Source: WHSW01 sp963767475 (GTDB lineage Bacteria > Actinomycetota > Thermoleophilia > Solirubrobacterales > 70-9). Taken from it: 64,000 bases of DNA. The translations under genes were made by a program, and so were the position numbers. The stretch is from positions 682,001-746,000 of the forward strand of contig CAVYEI010000003.1 in the NCBI GenBank assembly GCA_963767475.1, read 5' to 3'. The notes under the pieces were generated by a model. It did not search any database. It saw nothing but the letters and a program-made list of their open reading frames with translations, and was not told where the DNA came from. This document shows positions 47,732-56,390 of the stretch, piece by piece; within the stretch, counting starts at the first letter, position 1, and the number at the start of each line of letters is the position of its first letter.

Positions 47732-47939
47732 CGGGCGTCTGCCCCGGGGGCAAACGCCCGTCGGAGCCGTCGCTCGATCCCCCAAACGCTCGCGAGTGGA
47801 CGGCACTCTCCAAGGCCGCGATCAGGCCAAGCCAGCCGGCGAAGGGCTTCTGCTGCCCGCCGCCCACGCTGAGCTCGCCCTTCGGCTCCGCCCCACCCTG
47901 GAGCAGCTCGATCACGATCTGCGTAGCCGTCCCTCCCAC
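47724..47939 (-). CDS. Small hypothetical protein
   Basis: 71 residues. The segment QIVIELLQGGAEPKGELSVGGGQQKPFAGWLGLIAALESAV resembles short actinobacterial proteins that carry an F-x-GW-L-x-L-x-x-A-L-E motif, without known role. GTG at 47939 has only a weak SD. The stop overlaps the ECF sigma start, suggesting translational coupling, so the gene may belong to the sigma/anti-sigma operon. It starts 75 bases after the LAL gene stop. Confidence 0.55.
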   Translation of the reverse strand: MGGTATQIVIELLQGGAEPKGELSVGGGQQKPFAGWLGLIAALESAVHSRAFGGSSDGSDGRLPPGQTPGG

Positions 47940-48014
47940 GGCGCGACATTTGATCGAGAACCCGACCTGTTCGCATCGTGGTCGCGACCACGAACTTTTC
48001 CCTCGGCCGCGCGG

Positions 48015-50876
48015 CTACTCGCTCCCGAGGGCCTCGGGGAGCTCGTCGCGGGAGCCGACGTCGAGCTTCTGGTAGGCGTGGGTGAGGTGGGTCTCGACCG
48101 TGCGCAGGCTGACGAACAACCGCTGGGCGATTTCGCGATTGGTGGTTCCGGCGGCCGCCAGCTCGGCGACCCGGCGTTCGGCCGGAGTCAGCGATTCCGG
48201 GCCCGAGAGCAGCTGGCGCCGCGGACGGGCGCCCGCCAGCCGCAGCTCGTCGCGGGCGAGCTCGGCGATCGCGCCGGCGTTGCCGGAGTAGGCGATGTCG
48301 AGGGCGCGGGCGAGGGGCTCGCGGGCGGCCACCCGCTCGCCCTCTCGGCGCAGCGCCATCCCCAGCGAGAGCAGCGCCTTGGCGAGCTCGAGTCGCGCCG
48401 GGCGGCCCTCGAGGACCGCCACCGCCTCCTCCAGCAGAGCCCTGCCCGGCGCCCCTTCGGTGAGCTCTCCGAGCACCCGAAGCGAGGCTCCCAGGGTTCG
48501 CGGCTCCTCGGCGCTGCGCGCCAGCCCGACCTGCTCGGTGGCGAGCCGCAGCGCCTCGTCGGAGCGTCCGAGGTGGTTGAGGGCGAGCGCGGCGTCGCCG
48601 CGCCAGCCGGTGGGGACGGGGCTGATCACCCGCAGCTCCCGCCAGCGGCGCCCGGCCTCGAGCAGATCCTCGGCCGCCTCGTCGTGGCGACCCTGCGCGG
48701 CCCGCAGCCGGCCGCGCGCCTCGCGCAGGAGCGCGAACCCGACCCGTTGCGGCGGATCTTCGGGCAGCCCGGCCAGTGCCAGCGCGGCCTCGGCGCGCTC
48801 CGGGTCACCCGCCGCGACCAGCGCGTCGACCGCCGACCAGGCGCTGTAGGCAAGACCCTCGTCACCGCCGGCGCCCTCGACCGCGATCTCGAACGCCGCA
48901 CTCGAATCGGCGACCGCGTCGGCGATCAGCCCGAGCTCGCGCTCGGCGACGCCGCGCCAGTATCTGCCCACCCGGGTGAGCAGCATCGAGCCCTGGTACT
49001 CGCCCGCGCTGACGACCGCGTCGCCGACCGTCAGTGCGAGGTCCGGGCGACCACCGAAGACCAGGATCCAGGTCGCCGCCATCGCCAGCACCGGGGAGCG
49101 CTGGCTGTACAGCGATCCCTCGGCAACCATCGCCACGACCCGCTCCATCTCGGCGCCGGCCGGCCGCGCCTCGATCGCCAACCGCATCCAGGCGGCGCCG
49201 ATCGTCGCCGCGGGAGCGGTGCGCGGATCGGGGTTGGCGTTTGCCGCCCGCACCCAATCGGCGCCGGCATCGACCCTCGCCGGGTCGAGGAAGCTCCAGA
49301 GCGCCATCTCGCACTCGAGCTTGGTCGCCAGCTCCGGATCGATCGACTCCCGCGACCGCAATCCCGCTTCGCAGACCGCGAGCACGTCGCCGCTGTCGCC
49401 GTTGTAGCCGAGCAGGATCGCCGCCTCCAAGGCGGCATCCGCGCGCTCCGGCGAGTCCGGAAGCCCGCGCACCGCCGCGACCAGCTGCGCGACCGAGTCG
49501 GCCTCGTCTGCGGCAAGGCCGGCGAGCCCGAGTTCGATCAGGATGCCTGGCCGGTCGCCCTCGCCCGGGGGCTCGGCCAGCGCCCGCCGCAGATAGGTGG
49601 CGGCATTCTCCGGAGCTCCGCGCGAGGACGCGCTCTCGGCGGCCTTGCGCAGGGTGGCGACGGCATCGGGATCCCCGGACCCCTCGATCGCCAGGTAGTG
49701 GACGGCGGCCTGCTCGACGGTCGCGTCGCTGGCGGCCGACAGCCTGGCGGCGCGCAGGTGCAGCGCGCGGCGCTCCTCTCCGGGCATGCCCTCGTAGACC
49801 GCCGCGCCGACCACCGGGTGGGCGAACGCGACCCCCGGACACTCGCTCAGGATCGCCGCCTCGCGCAGCCCCTCCGCCGCGCGCGCGGCGGCTGCGATCT
49901 CGAGCTCGGCGAGCTCGGCGACACGCGCCAGCGGCGGATCTCCTCCGAGCGCGGCCGCTGCGGTGACCAACGCGTAAGACCCCTCGGGCAGCACCGAGAG
50001 CCGGTGCAGCAGGGCGCGCGCGACGCTCTCCAGGCGGACGCCCTGCAGCGAGTCGATCGCCGCCGCCGAGGGCTCCACGTCGCCGCTTCGCAGCCCGTCG
50101 GCAACGGCACGGAGCAGGAACGGGTTGCCGCCGGTGACCCGGTGGGTCGCCGCGCACACCTCCGCCTCCGCTCCTCCGCCGATCCGAGAGCGCACGAGCT
50201 CGGCCGCGTCGTGCTCGCCGAGCGGCCCCAGCCGGAGGTTGGGCTCGGCGGCGGCCAAGAGCTCGGAGATCAGCAGCGTGTCGGTGGGTGGATCGCCGCT
50301 GCGGACGACCGAGACGACCGAGGCGGCAACGCCGTCGAGCCGCCTGATCAGATGACAGAGGTAGCGCAGGGAGGGCCGATCCGCCCATTGCGCGTCGTCG
50401 ACGGCGATCACCAGCGGACCCTCCAGGGCGAGGTTCGCGGTCAGCCAGTAGAGGCCGTGAAGGGTGGCGAAGGAGGGATCGTCGCCGAGATCCGCGGCCT
50501 CGAGCGCTCGCTCGTCGAGAGCGCGGGTCGCGAAGCGAGCGGCGCCGCCCGAGAGCTCCGCCCAGGCGTCCTCGCCGAGCTCGCGGCGGACCGGTTCGAA
50601 CAGCTGGCGGGCGACGCCGAACGGAAACGCGGATTCGATCGGCGACGCGGTCGCCAACAGCACCCGAGCGCCGTTCTCGGCGGCGGCCTGCAGAGAGGCC
50701 CGCAGCAGGGCCGTCTTACCGATCCCGGCGACGCCCTCGATCGCGAGCACGGCACCGTCGCCGGTGCGCGTCCTCGCGACCACTTCGGCCACCGCCTCGA
50801 GCTCGCGCTCTCGTCCCAGAAGCTCGACTGCCCGCGGCCCCCCGCCGGCGAGCGTTGTTGCCCCCTGTCGCGTCAT
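48015..50876 (-). CDS. LuxR-family ATPase regulator (LAL type)
   Basis: 953 residues. N-terminal ATPase with Walker A GVAGIGKT (residues 48-55) and Walker B VIAVDD (156-161), a long TPR-like helical middle (YLRRALAEPPGEGDRPGILIELGLAGLA) and a C-terminal LuxR HTH (LTPAERRVAELAAAGTTNREIAQRLFVSLRTVETHLTHAYQKL). The same architecture as 8025-10871, clearly a paralogue. Activator of unknown signal. It lies 89 bases downstream of the sigma gene at 50966 and 75 bases before the small gene of the other sigma operon, so it sits between two ECF factors. Confidence 0.9.
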   Translation of the reverse strand: MTRQGATTLAGGGPRAVELLGRERELEAVAEVVARTRTGDGAVLAIEGVAGIGKTALLRASLQAAAENGARVLLATASPIESAFPFGVARQLFEPVRRELGEDAWAELSGGAARFATRALDERALEAADLGDDPSFATLHGLYWLTANLALEGPLVIAVDDAQWADRPSLRYLCHLIRRLDGVAASVVSVVRSGDPPTDTLLISELLAAAEPNLRLGPLGEHDAAELVRSRIGGGAEAEVCAATHRVTGGNPFLLRAVADGLRSGDVEPSAAAIDSLQGVRLESVARALLHRLSVLPEGSYALVTAAAALGGDPPLARVAELAELEIAAAARAAEGLREAAILSECPGVAFAHPVVGAAVYEGMPGEERRALHLRAARLSAASDATVEQAAVHYLAIEGSGDPDAVATLRKAAESASSRGAPENAATYLRRALAEPPGEGDRPGILIELGLAGLAADEADSVAQLVAAVRGLPDSPERADAALEAAILLGYNGDSGDVLAVCEAGLRSRESIDPELATKLECEMALWSFLDPARVDAGADWVRAANANPDPRTAPAATIGAAWMRLAIEARPAGAEMERVVAMVAEGSLYSQRSPVLAMAATWILVFGGRPDLALTVGDAVVSAGEYQGSMLLTRVGRYWRGVAERELGLIADAVADSSAAFEIAVEGAGGDEGLAYSAWSAVDALVAAGDPERAEAALALAGLPEDPPQRVGFALLREARGRLRAAQGRHDEAAEDLLEAGRRWRELRVISPVPTGWRGDAALALNHLGRSDEALRLATEQVGLARSAEEPRTLGASLRVLGELTEGAPGRALLEEAVAVLEGRPARLELAKALLSLGMALRREGERVAAREPLARALDIAYSGNAGAIAELARDELRLAGARPRRQLLSGPESLTPAERRVAELAAAGTTNREIAQRLFVSLRTVETHLTHAYQKLDVGSRDELPEALGSE

Positions 50877-50965
50877 GCGTCCCTTCCCTACCCCCTACCC
50901 CCAATCTCGATTCCACGTTGATCGGCCTGGAGCCACGCTATCCGTTCAATTTCTTCTCCATTCGC

Positions 50966-51526
50966 TCAGCCGACGGCGCTCGCGGCCGTCCGCGCGTTCT
51001 GACCACGCTCAGGGCTCGCTTGCTCGGTCTCGGCCGGCTTCGGCCGCAGTCTCCCGGCGAGGCGCCGGCGGGCGCGAAACAGGCGGGTCGCGATCGTGCC
51101 CTCCGGGGCGTCGAGGGCGTGCGCCGCCTCGCGGTGCGAGAGCCCGACCACGTCGACGGCGACCAGCGCGGCGCGGAAGTCGTCGGGGAGGTCCGAGATC
51201 GCCTCGAAGATCGCGCGCTCCTTGAGCGCGTCCTCCGGGCGCGCGAGCGTCGATCGCATCTGCGCGCTGTCGGCGGGCGGCAGTTCGACGGTTCGCGGGC
51301 GACGCCCGGCCGTGCGCAGGTTGGTCAGGTGGGTGTTGCGAAGCGTCCGCATCAGGTACGGGGCCGGATCGTCGCCGCGCAGCGACCGCGGCTTGGCGAG
51401 CGCCCTGGCAAAGGTCTCCTGGACCAGGTCCTCGGCGTCATGCGGGGAGCCGCAAATCGCCCAGGCGGCCCGGTAGAGGCGGTCGATCAGCTCCCGCGAC
51501 GGAGCCGAGCCCAGGGCGGCGCTCAC
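50966..51526 (-). CDS. ECF RNA polymerase sigma factor, last gene of the TetR-hydrolase-glycosyltransferase operon
   Basis: 186 residues. Region 2 LIDRLYRAAWAICGSPHDAEDLVQETFARALAKP and region 4 LPDDFRAALVAVDVVGLSHREAAHALDAPEGTIATRLFRARRRL are near-copies of the sigma factor at 47180. Its ATG overlaps the stop of the hydrolase/glycosyltransferase gene by four bases (ATGA), so it is the fourth gene of that operon. No anti-sigma gene lies beside it. It may activate genes together with the operon's TetR regulator. Confidence 0.88.
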   Translation of the reverse strand: MSAALGSAPSRELIDRLYRAAWAICGSPHDAEDLVQETFARALAKPRSLRGDDPAPYLMRTLRNTHLTNLRTAGRRPRTVELPPADSAQMRSTLARPEDALKERAIFEAISDLPDDFRAALVAVDVVGLSHREAAHALDAPEGTIATRLFRARRRLAGRLRPKPAETEQASPERGQNARTAASAVG

Positions 51527-53676
51527 AGCAGCTCCGCAATCTGCGCGGCGGCCCGCTGCGCTCCGTCGGTCTCGACCTCGGCGTAGGCGACCTCGCGCCC
51601 GATCTCCTCCGCGATCGCGACCGCGATCTCCTCCGGCCCGTCGGCCTCGAAGTCCATCCGCCGTCCGGCCTCATAGCGATCGAGGCGGTGACAGACATGG
51701 AAGTTCTGCTCGAAGTGATGGCGCAGCGGGAAGTAGAGGAACGGCCGCTGGTTCGCGGTCAGCTCCATCGAGGTCGTCAGGCCACCCTGGACGACCGCGA
51801 GATCGCAGGCCGCCAGGTGGCGGTAGAGGTCGTGCACGTAGGCGCGCACCTCGAGGCCGTCGGCGTCGGGCAGCGAGGCCGGATCGATCCGCGGGCCGGC
51901 GACGACGATCATCCGCAGCTCCGGCACCAGCTGCTTGGCCTTCGGGAAGGCGTCGATCACCCGCCCCAGCAGCGCCGCGCCGACGCCGGAACCGCCGACG
52001 GTGACGATGCAGACGCGCTCCTGCGGCCGGTAGCCGAGCTCCGCCCGCAGCTTCTCGCGATCGGCGAACTCGGCCGGGTCGAAGCCGCTGACGTAGCCGG
52101 GGAACTCGTAGTGGCGCTCGGTCCAGTCGCGGATCTCGGGCAGCTCGGGCCCGAAGCTCTCCGCGACCACGTCGTCGGGGTTGCCAACGAACAGCGCCCG
52201 GTCGCGGACACGCGGGAAGCGGGCGATCTGCTCGATCATCTCGGCGTTGTAGTCGGCGGTCAGGAACGCCTCGCGCTCGCCGCCGTCGGGCATCGGCAGC
52301 CAGCCGACGAAATCGGTCAGCCAGACGTAGGCGGCCCGCTTTCGCTCCGGGTTCTCGTGCAGGTAGTAGTCGAGCTCCCAGGCCTCGTCGCCGATCCAGA
52401 GGTCGTATTGCTCCTCGGTGACCACGTCGTCGAAGAGCATGTAGTTGGCGCAGAGGATCTCGTCCATGCGCCGGATCGCCTGGAACGCGTGCAGGTCGTG
52501 CTCGGCCGACTCGCTCTCGATGTGGTGGGACTCGTTCGCGAGCAGAGCGCTCGCCGGGTGGATCCGCTCGCCCTCGGCCTCGAGCACGCGGGTGACCGGA
52601 TCCTGGGCGAGCCAGTCGATCTCGAGATCGGGGACGAGCTTGCGCAGCTCCTTGGCGATCGCGACGTCACGGCGCGCGTGCCCGAGGCCGATCGGCGACG
52701 ACACGTAGAGCGCCTTTTTGCGCCGGACCTGCGCCCGCGTCCAGTTTCTGACCTTCGGCTGCGCCGGCGTGACCGAGTCGGCGAACTCGCGCACGGCGCC
52801 GTTGACCGCCACCGGGTCACGGGCCTGCGGCCCGTGGCCGGCACCCTCGAGCGTGACCAGCGTCCCACCGGTGGCCTCGGCGAGCGCCGCCCCCTGCGCG
52901 TGCGGCCGGATCCGATCGCGATCGCCGTGGATCACGATCGTCGGGCACTGGACCCGCTCGACGAGGTCGCGAAAGCGCTCGAGGCCACAGAGCCCGATCG
53001 CCGAGCAGCTGTCGGCGAGGGTCGCCGGCTCGATCTCGAGCCCCCAGCCAACGCAGTCCTCGATCTGCTTGGTCGAGTGCGGCTCGGTGAACATCTGGGC
53101 GAAGAAGAACTCGAGGAAGTCCCGGTACTCGCGCTCACCCCGGAGCCAGTAGTGGCGGTTGTACTTCGCCCACCCGGTATCGGAATCGAGCTCTTCCTCG
53201 AAGCGCTCGCAGATCGCCCGCTCGGGATGTCCCGGGGCGAGCTTGACCGCCGGCCCGATGTAGACCACTCCGCTGACATGCTGCGGGTGGTCGGCCGCCA
53301 GCGTCGTCGCCCACAAAGCCCCGCAGGAGAGCGCGGCGAGTACCGCGCGCTCGGTCCCGGTCCGGTCCATGACCGCGAGCGCGTCGTCGGCGAACTGTTG
53401 CTCGACGTAGGCCTCAACCCCGGCCGGGCGATCCGAGCGCCCGTTGCCGCGCCCGTCGAAGGTCACGACCCGGAAATGGCGCGCCAGATACGGGATCTGC
53501 AGCTTCCAATGGCGCGAGTGAACGATCGACCAGGTCGGCAACAGCAGGATCGTCGGCTCACCGCTGCCGTAGACCTCGTAGAAGATCCGCACGCCGTCGC
53601 GCTCGACGTAACCGTCCTCGTCGGGGTAGCGGGCGCGGGTCTGCTCGGGCGGCGCGGCGGTTGCCATAACGGTCAT
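51523..53676 (-). CDS. Fused alpha/beta hydrolase - GT28-like glycosyltransferase
   Basis: 717 residues. Residues 1-300 are an alpha/beta hydrolase (PTILLLPTWSIVHSRHWKLQIPYLARHFRVVTFDGRGNGRSDRP, nucleophile ALSCGA, acid in VIHGDRDRI, His in EGAGHGPQARDP). Residues 315-717 are a MurG/GT28-type glycosyltransferase: KALYVSSPIGLGHARRDVAIAKEL at the N lobe, IVTVGGSGVGAALLGRV in the hinge and VVQGGLTTSMELTANQRPFLYFPLRHHFEQNF as the nucleotide-sugar motif. The hydrolase half is a near copy of the preceding gene. ATG at 53676 follows GAAGGGAG and overlaps that gene's stop. Both activities in one chain suggest work on a glycosylated ester. Confidence 0.85.
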   Translation of the reverse strand: MTVMATAAPPEQTRARYPDEDGYVERDGVRIFYEVYGSGEPTILLLPTWSIVHSRHWKLQIPYLARHFRVVTFDGRGNGRSDRPAGVEAYVEQQFADDALAVMDRTGTERAVLAALSCGALWATTLAADHPQHVSGVVYIGPAVKLAPGHPERAICERFEEELDSDTGWAKYNRHYWLRGEREYRDFLEFFFAQMFTEPHSTKQIEDCVGWGLEIEPATLADSCSAIGLCGLERFRDLVERVQCPTIVIHGDRDRIRPHAQGAALAEATGGTLVTLEGAGHGPQARDPVAVNGAVREFADSVTPAQPKVRNWTRAQVRRKKALYVSSPIGLGHARRDVAIAKELRKLVPDLEIDWLAQDPVTRVLEAEGERIHPASALLANESHHIESESAEHDLHAFQAIRRMDEILCANYMLFDDVVTEEQYDLWIGDEAWELDYYLHENPERKRAAYVWLTDFVGWLPMPDGGEREAFLTADYNAEMIEQIARFPRVRDRALFVGNPDDVVAESFGPELPEIRDWTERHYEFPGYVSGFDPAEFADREKLRAELGYRPQERVCIVTVGGSGVGAALLGRVIDAFPKAKQLVPELRMIVVAGPRIDPASLPDADGLEVRAYVHDLYRHLAACDLAVVQGGLTTSMELTANQRPFLYFPLRHHFEQNFHVCHRLDRYEAGRRMDFEADGPEEIAVAIAEEIGREVAYAEVETDGAQRAAAQIAELL

Positions 53677-54596
53677 GTCGTTCTCCCTTCGAGCGACTCG
53701 ATGAACTCGCGCAGCAGCAGGTTGACCTTCACCGGGTCGCGGGCCAGCGGTGCGTGACCGGCGCCCTCGAGCGTGACCAGCTCCCCGCCGGTGGCCTCGG
53801 CGAGCGCCGCACCGCGCGCGTGCGGGGAGATCAGATCGCGATCGCCGTGGATGACCATCGTCGGGCAGCGGACCCGCTCGGTGACCTCCGCAAAACGCTC
53901 GCCGGAGAGGCGCTGCGCCGACGCCGTATCGGCGAGCGTCGCCGGGTCGGTCTCGAGCCCCCAGCCGACGCAATCCTCGATCTGCTTGGTCGAGTGCGGC
54001 TCGTTGAAGACCTGGCCGAAGAAGAACTCGAGGAAATCGCGGTACTCGCGCTCCCCCCGCTGCCAGTAGTGGCGGTTGTACTTCTCCCAGCCGACGTGGC
54101 TGTCGAGCTCCTGCTCGAAGCGCGTCGCCATCTCCCGCTCGCGATGGCCGGCGGCGAGCGGTACCGAGGGGCCGATGAAGGCGACCCCGGCGACGCGCTC
54201 GGGGTGGTCGGCCGCGAGCACGGTCCCCCACATCCCCGCGGCCGAGAGTCCGGCGAGTACCGCCCTTTCGGTCGAGGTGTGGTCCATGACCGCGATTGCG
54301 TCGTCGGCGAACTGTTGCTCGCTGTAGGCCTCGACCCCGGCCGGGCGGTCCGAGCGCCCGTTGCCGCGCCCGTCGAAGGTGACGACCCGGAAATGGCGCG
54401 CCAGATACGGGATCTGCAGCTTCCAATGGCGCGAGTGGATGATCGACCAGGTCGGCAGCAGGACCACGGTCGGCTCACCGTCGCCGTAGACCTCGTAGAA
54501 GATCCGCACGCCGTCGCGCTCGACGTAGCCGTCCTCGTCCGGGTAACGGGCGCGCGACTGCTCGGCGGCCACGCCCCCCTTCTGGATCACGGTCAC
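53673..54596 (-). CDS. Alpha/beta hydrolase, parent-like copy of the fused domain
   Basis: 307 residues. Opens with RARYPDEDGYVERDGVRIFYEVYGDGEPTVVLLPTWSIIHSRHWKLQIPYLARHFRVVTFDGRGNGRSDRP, nearly identical to the next gene. Nucleophile elbow GLSAAG, acid in VIHGDRDLI, His in EGAGHAPLARDP, so the triad is intact. GTG at 54596 overlaps the TetR stop (GTGA), and its own stop overlaps the next ATG (ATGA). The pair probably arose by tandem duplication, one copy then gaining the glycosyltransferase. Substrate unknown. Confidence 0.87.
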   Translation of the reverse strand: MTVIQKGGVAAEQSRARYPDEDGYVERDGVRIFYEVYGDGEPTVVLLPTWSIIHSRHWKLQIPYLARHFRVVTFDGRGNGRSDRPAGVEAYSEQQFADDAIAVMDHTSTERAVLAGLSAAGMWGTVLAADHPERVAGVAFIGPSVPLAAGHREREMATRFEQELDSHVGWEKYNRHYWQRGEREYRDFLEFFFGQVFNEPHSTKQIEDCVGWGLETDPATLADTASAQRLSGERFAEVTERVRCPTMVIHGDRDLISPHARGAALAEATGGELVTLEGAGHAPLARDPVKVNLLLREFIESLEGRTT

Positions 54597-55195
54597 GCCG
54601 CGGGCTCCTGTTGCTCGAGAAAGCCCTCGATCCAGGTCAGCAGGTCGGCATGACCGGTCTCGATCCCGGAGAGGCGCTCGAGGATGACGCCCTCGTTGAA
54701 GGTGCCGACCAATGAGACCAGAGCGTCGAGCGGGATCGTCCACCCGTAACGCTCGAGCGGCTCCGCGAACGCCTCCGTGAGCACGGCCCGCCACTCGGCG
54801 TTCACGTGCGAGACCCGCTCGCGCAGCTCGGGGCGGCTCCATGCGAGCGCCTGGAGCTCATACCAGACCTTCTGGTATTCGCGGTCGGCGTCGAGGTAGT
54901 GCATCGCCGTGCGCCACTTCTCGATGAACGGCGCGTCGCTGGCGTAGAGCTCGCGCTGGCGCACGATCAGGCGCTCGGTGAACCGCTCGAGCACCCGCGC
55001 CAGCAGGTTCTCCATCGAGCCGAAGTAGTAGTGGACGAGCCCGTGGTTGGCGTTCGCCTCCTGCGCCAGCCGGCGGGTCGTGATCCCGGCGTGGCCGACC
55101 TCGACCAGGAGCCGCTCGGCCGCGTCGAGGAACTGGTCCTCGGTCTCCGCCCGGGCCGCCTTTGCCACGGCGTTCTGCGAACTTGACTTAGCCAT
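54593..55195 (-). CDS. TetR family transcriptional regulator, first gene of the operon
   Basis: 200 residues. N-terminal HTH: DQFLDAAERLLVEVGHAGITTRRLAQEANANHGLVHYYFGSMENLLARVLERF (residues 18-70). The C-terminal ligand domain has VSHVNAEWRAVLTEAFAEPLERYGW. ATG at 55195. Three 7-base repeats spaced 13 bases apart cover its start codon and the 20 bases upstream, so it probably represses its own operon. It overlaps the hydrolase gene by four bases. Confidence 0.9.
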   Translation of the reverse strand: MAKSSSQNAVAKAARAETEDQFLDAAERLLVEVGHAGITTRRLAQEANANHGLVHYYFGSMENLLARVLERFTERLIVRQRELYASDAPFIEKWRTAMHYLDADREYQKVWYELQALAWSRPELRERVSHVNAEWRAVLTEAFAEPLERYGWTIPLDALVSLVGTFNEGVILERLSGIETGHADLLTWIEGFLEQQEPAA

Positions 55196-55216
55196 GTGAC
55201 TTAGACGTATGACTAA
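55184..55216. promoter_or_regulatory. Three TGACTWA repeats with 13-base period, likely TetR operator
   Basis: TGACTTA at 55184-55190, TGACTTA at 55197-55203 and TGACTAA at 55210-55216, each separated by six bases. The first lies inside codons 2-4 of the TetR gene. The outer part TTAG...CTAA at 55201-55216 is also an imperfect palindrome. The AT-rich block stands out in GC-rich DNA. Confidence 0.55.
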
Positions 55217-55246
55217 CAGATGCGACAGCGGCTGTCAAGCGCTCGG

Positions 55247-55274
55247 CAAAGCGCTTTGATCCGGCCGCGGCCGG
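55247..55274. other. Two palindromes between the TetR operon and an exported-protein gene
   Basis: CAAAGCGCTTTG (55247-55258, perfect 12 bases) and CCGGCCGCGGCCGG (55261-55274, perfect 14 bases) lie side by side between the stop at 55298 and the TetR promoter. They could act as a terminator for the exported gene, though there is no T run, or as a further operator. Confidence 0.35.
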
Positions 55275-55297
55275 GCCCGGGCCGCTAGGCGCCGCGG

Positions 55298-55717
55298 TTA
55301 GCGAACGCGGTCAGGCGAAGCCGGGTCGACCTGGAATTCCAGCTTCTCGCCGAGCCTGGCGCCGCCGTACTTCCACTTCACCTTGTAGTGGCCGACGTCG
55401 CTGGGGAATTCCTTCTGCCAGCTGACCTTGTCGGAGTAGACGCCGGGGTCGGTCTGCTCGAGCTCGAACTCCTTGCACTCCTTGCCGGACGGGCCCTTGA
55501 CGCAGAGCTCGTAGGGGCCGATCACGGCGGGGGTGAAGCTGAACAGGTTGAACTTCACCTTGCCGTTCTTCGACAGCGTGATCTCCTGGCAGTAGTCGCC
55601 CGACGGCGAGCAGTAGTCGTCGAGCTGAGTCGGTCTCGCCCCGGCCGCGGGCGTGAGCGAGAAGAGGGCGACGGCGCCAAGCGCCAAGAGCAGAGTGAGC
55701 TTCAGTTTGGTCGGCAT
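55298..55717 (-). CDS. Small exported protein of unknown function
   Basis: 139 residues. Signal peptide about residues 1-26 (LTLLLALGAVALFSLTPAAGA). The mature part is beta-rich with four cysteines (DYCSPSGDYC, ELCVKGPSGKECKEFEL) and Trp-rich strands near the end (VSWQKEFPSDVGHYKVKWKYGG). It looks like an Ig- or C2-like extracellular domain; no family assigned. ATG at 55717, divergent from the exported protein at 55773 with 55 bases between. Confidence 0.65.
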   Translation of the reverse strand: MPTKLKLTLLLALGAVALFSLTPAAGARPTQLDDYCSPSGDYCQEITLSKNGKVKFNLFSFTPAVIGPYELCVKGPSGKECKEFELEQTDPGVYSDKVSWQKEFPSDVGHYKVKWKYGGARLGEKLEFQVDPASPDRVR

Positions 55718-55772
55718 CGGCCGATCCTATCCGCGCTGGTTGAGCGCCGCCGCTGACGGGTACTCGGGCGGC

Positions 55773-56351
55773 GTGCATCGGAAACGGCCGTCGCCCTCGA
55801 TGGTGGTCGCGCTCGCCGCGCTCTTCGTAGCGCTCGGCGGGACCGTCTACGCCGCCGCCAAGATCGACACCCGCGACCTCGCCAAGGGCGCGGTGACCTC
55901 GAAGAAGCTCGCCGCGGGTGCGGTCAAGGCGACCAAGCTCGATGGCGCCGCGCTGGGCCCGTTCGTCCGCTCCGCCAATGCGGCGATCTCCGGCGACACG
56001 CTGACCGGCACGGCGGCCAACGCCACGGTGGCCGAGGCGACGATCGAGGCGCCGCGGAGCGGTTTCGTTCAGATCACAGGCTCGGCCGACGTTTTCAGTA
56101 GCGGCGCCGACGCCGGGATCGCGTGTGCGATCGCCGTCGACGGCGCCGAGATCGACGCCAGCGACCGAGTACTCCTGAACACCGCGGCCGCCACCACCGA
56201 CGACCACATCGACAACTGCGCCACGAACGTGACCGCGCCGGTCTCACCCGGATCACACACGGTTGGGCTCGTCTTCAGCGGAGTCAACGGCGCGAGCGTC
56301 GATGAGCGCACCCTGGACGTGCTCTTCGTGCCCTACGGAGCTTCCGGCTGA
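55773..56351 (+). CDS. Exported beta-rich protein with KGAVTSKKL-type repeats
   Basis: 192 residues. The start GTG at 55773 is chosen because it gives a basic leader and hydrophobic core (RKRPSPSMVVALAALFVALGGTVYAA). Short repeats follow (DLAKGAVTSKKLAAGAVKATKL), related in style to 7228-7965. The C-terminal domain (residues 75-192) is a jelly-roll-like beta region with two Cys (GIACAIAV, HIDNCATNV), as in C1q/TNF-like bacterial modules. Function unknown; surface or secreted. Confidence 0.65.
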   Translation: MHRKRPSPSMVVALAALFVALGGTVYAAAKIDTRDLAKGAVTSKKLAAGAVKATKLDGAALGPFVRSANAAISGDTLTGTAANATVAEATIEAPRSGFVQITGSADVFSSGADAGIACAIAVDGAEIDASDRVLLNTAAATTDDHIDNCATNVTAPVSPGSHTVGLVFSGVNGASVDERTLDVLFVPYGASG

Positions 56352-56390
56352 GGCACGGCATCGGCGTCGTCGGTCCGCAGCAGCGACCCG

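Noticed and set aside
47796..50921. Open frame of 1041 codons opposite the LAL regulator
   Set aside because: Composition-driven antisense frame; the minus-strand gene has full ATPase and HTH motifs.
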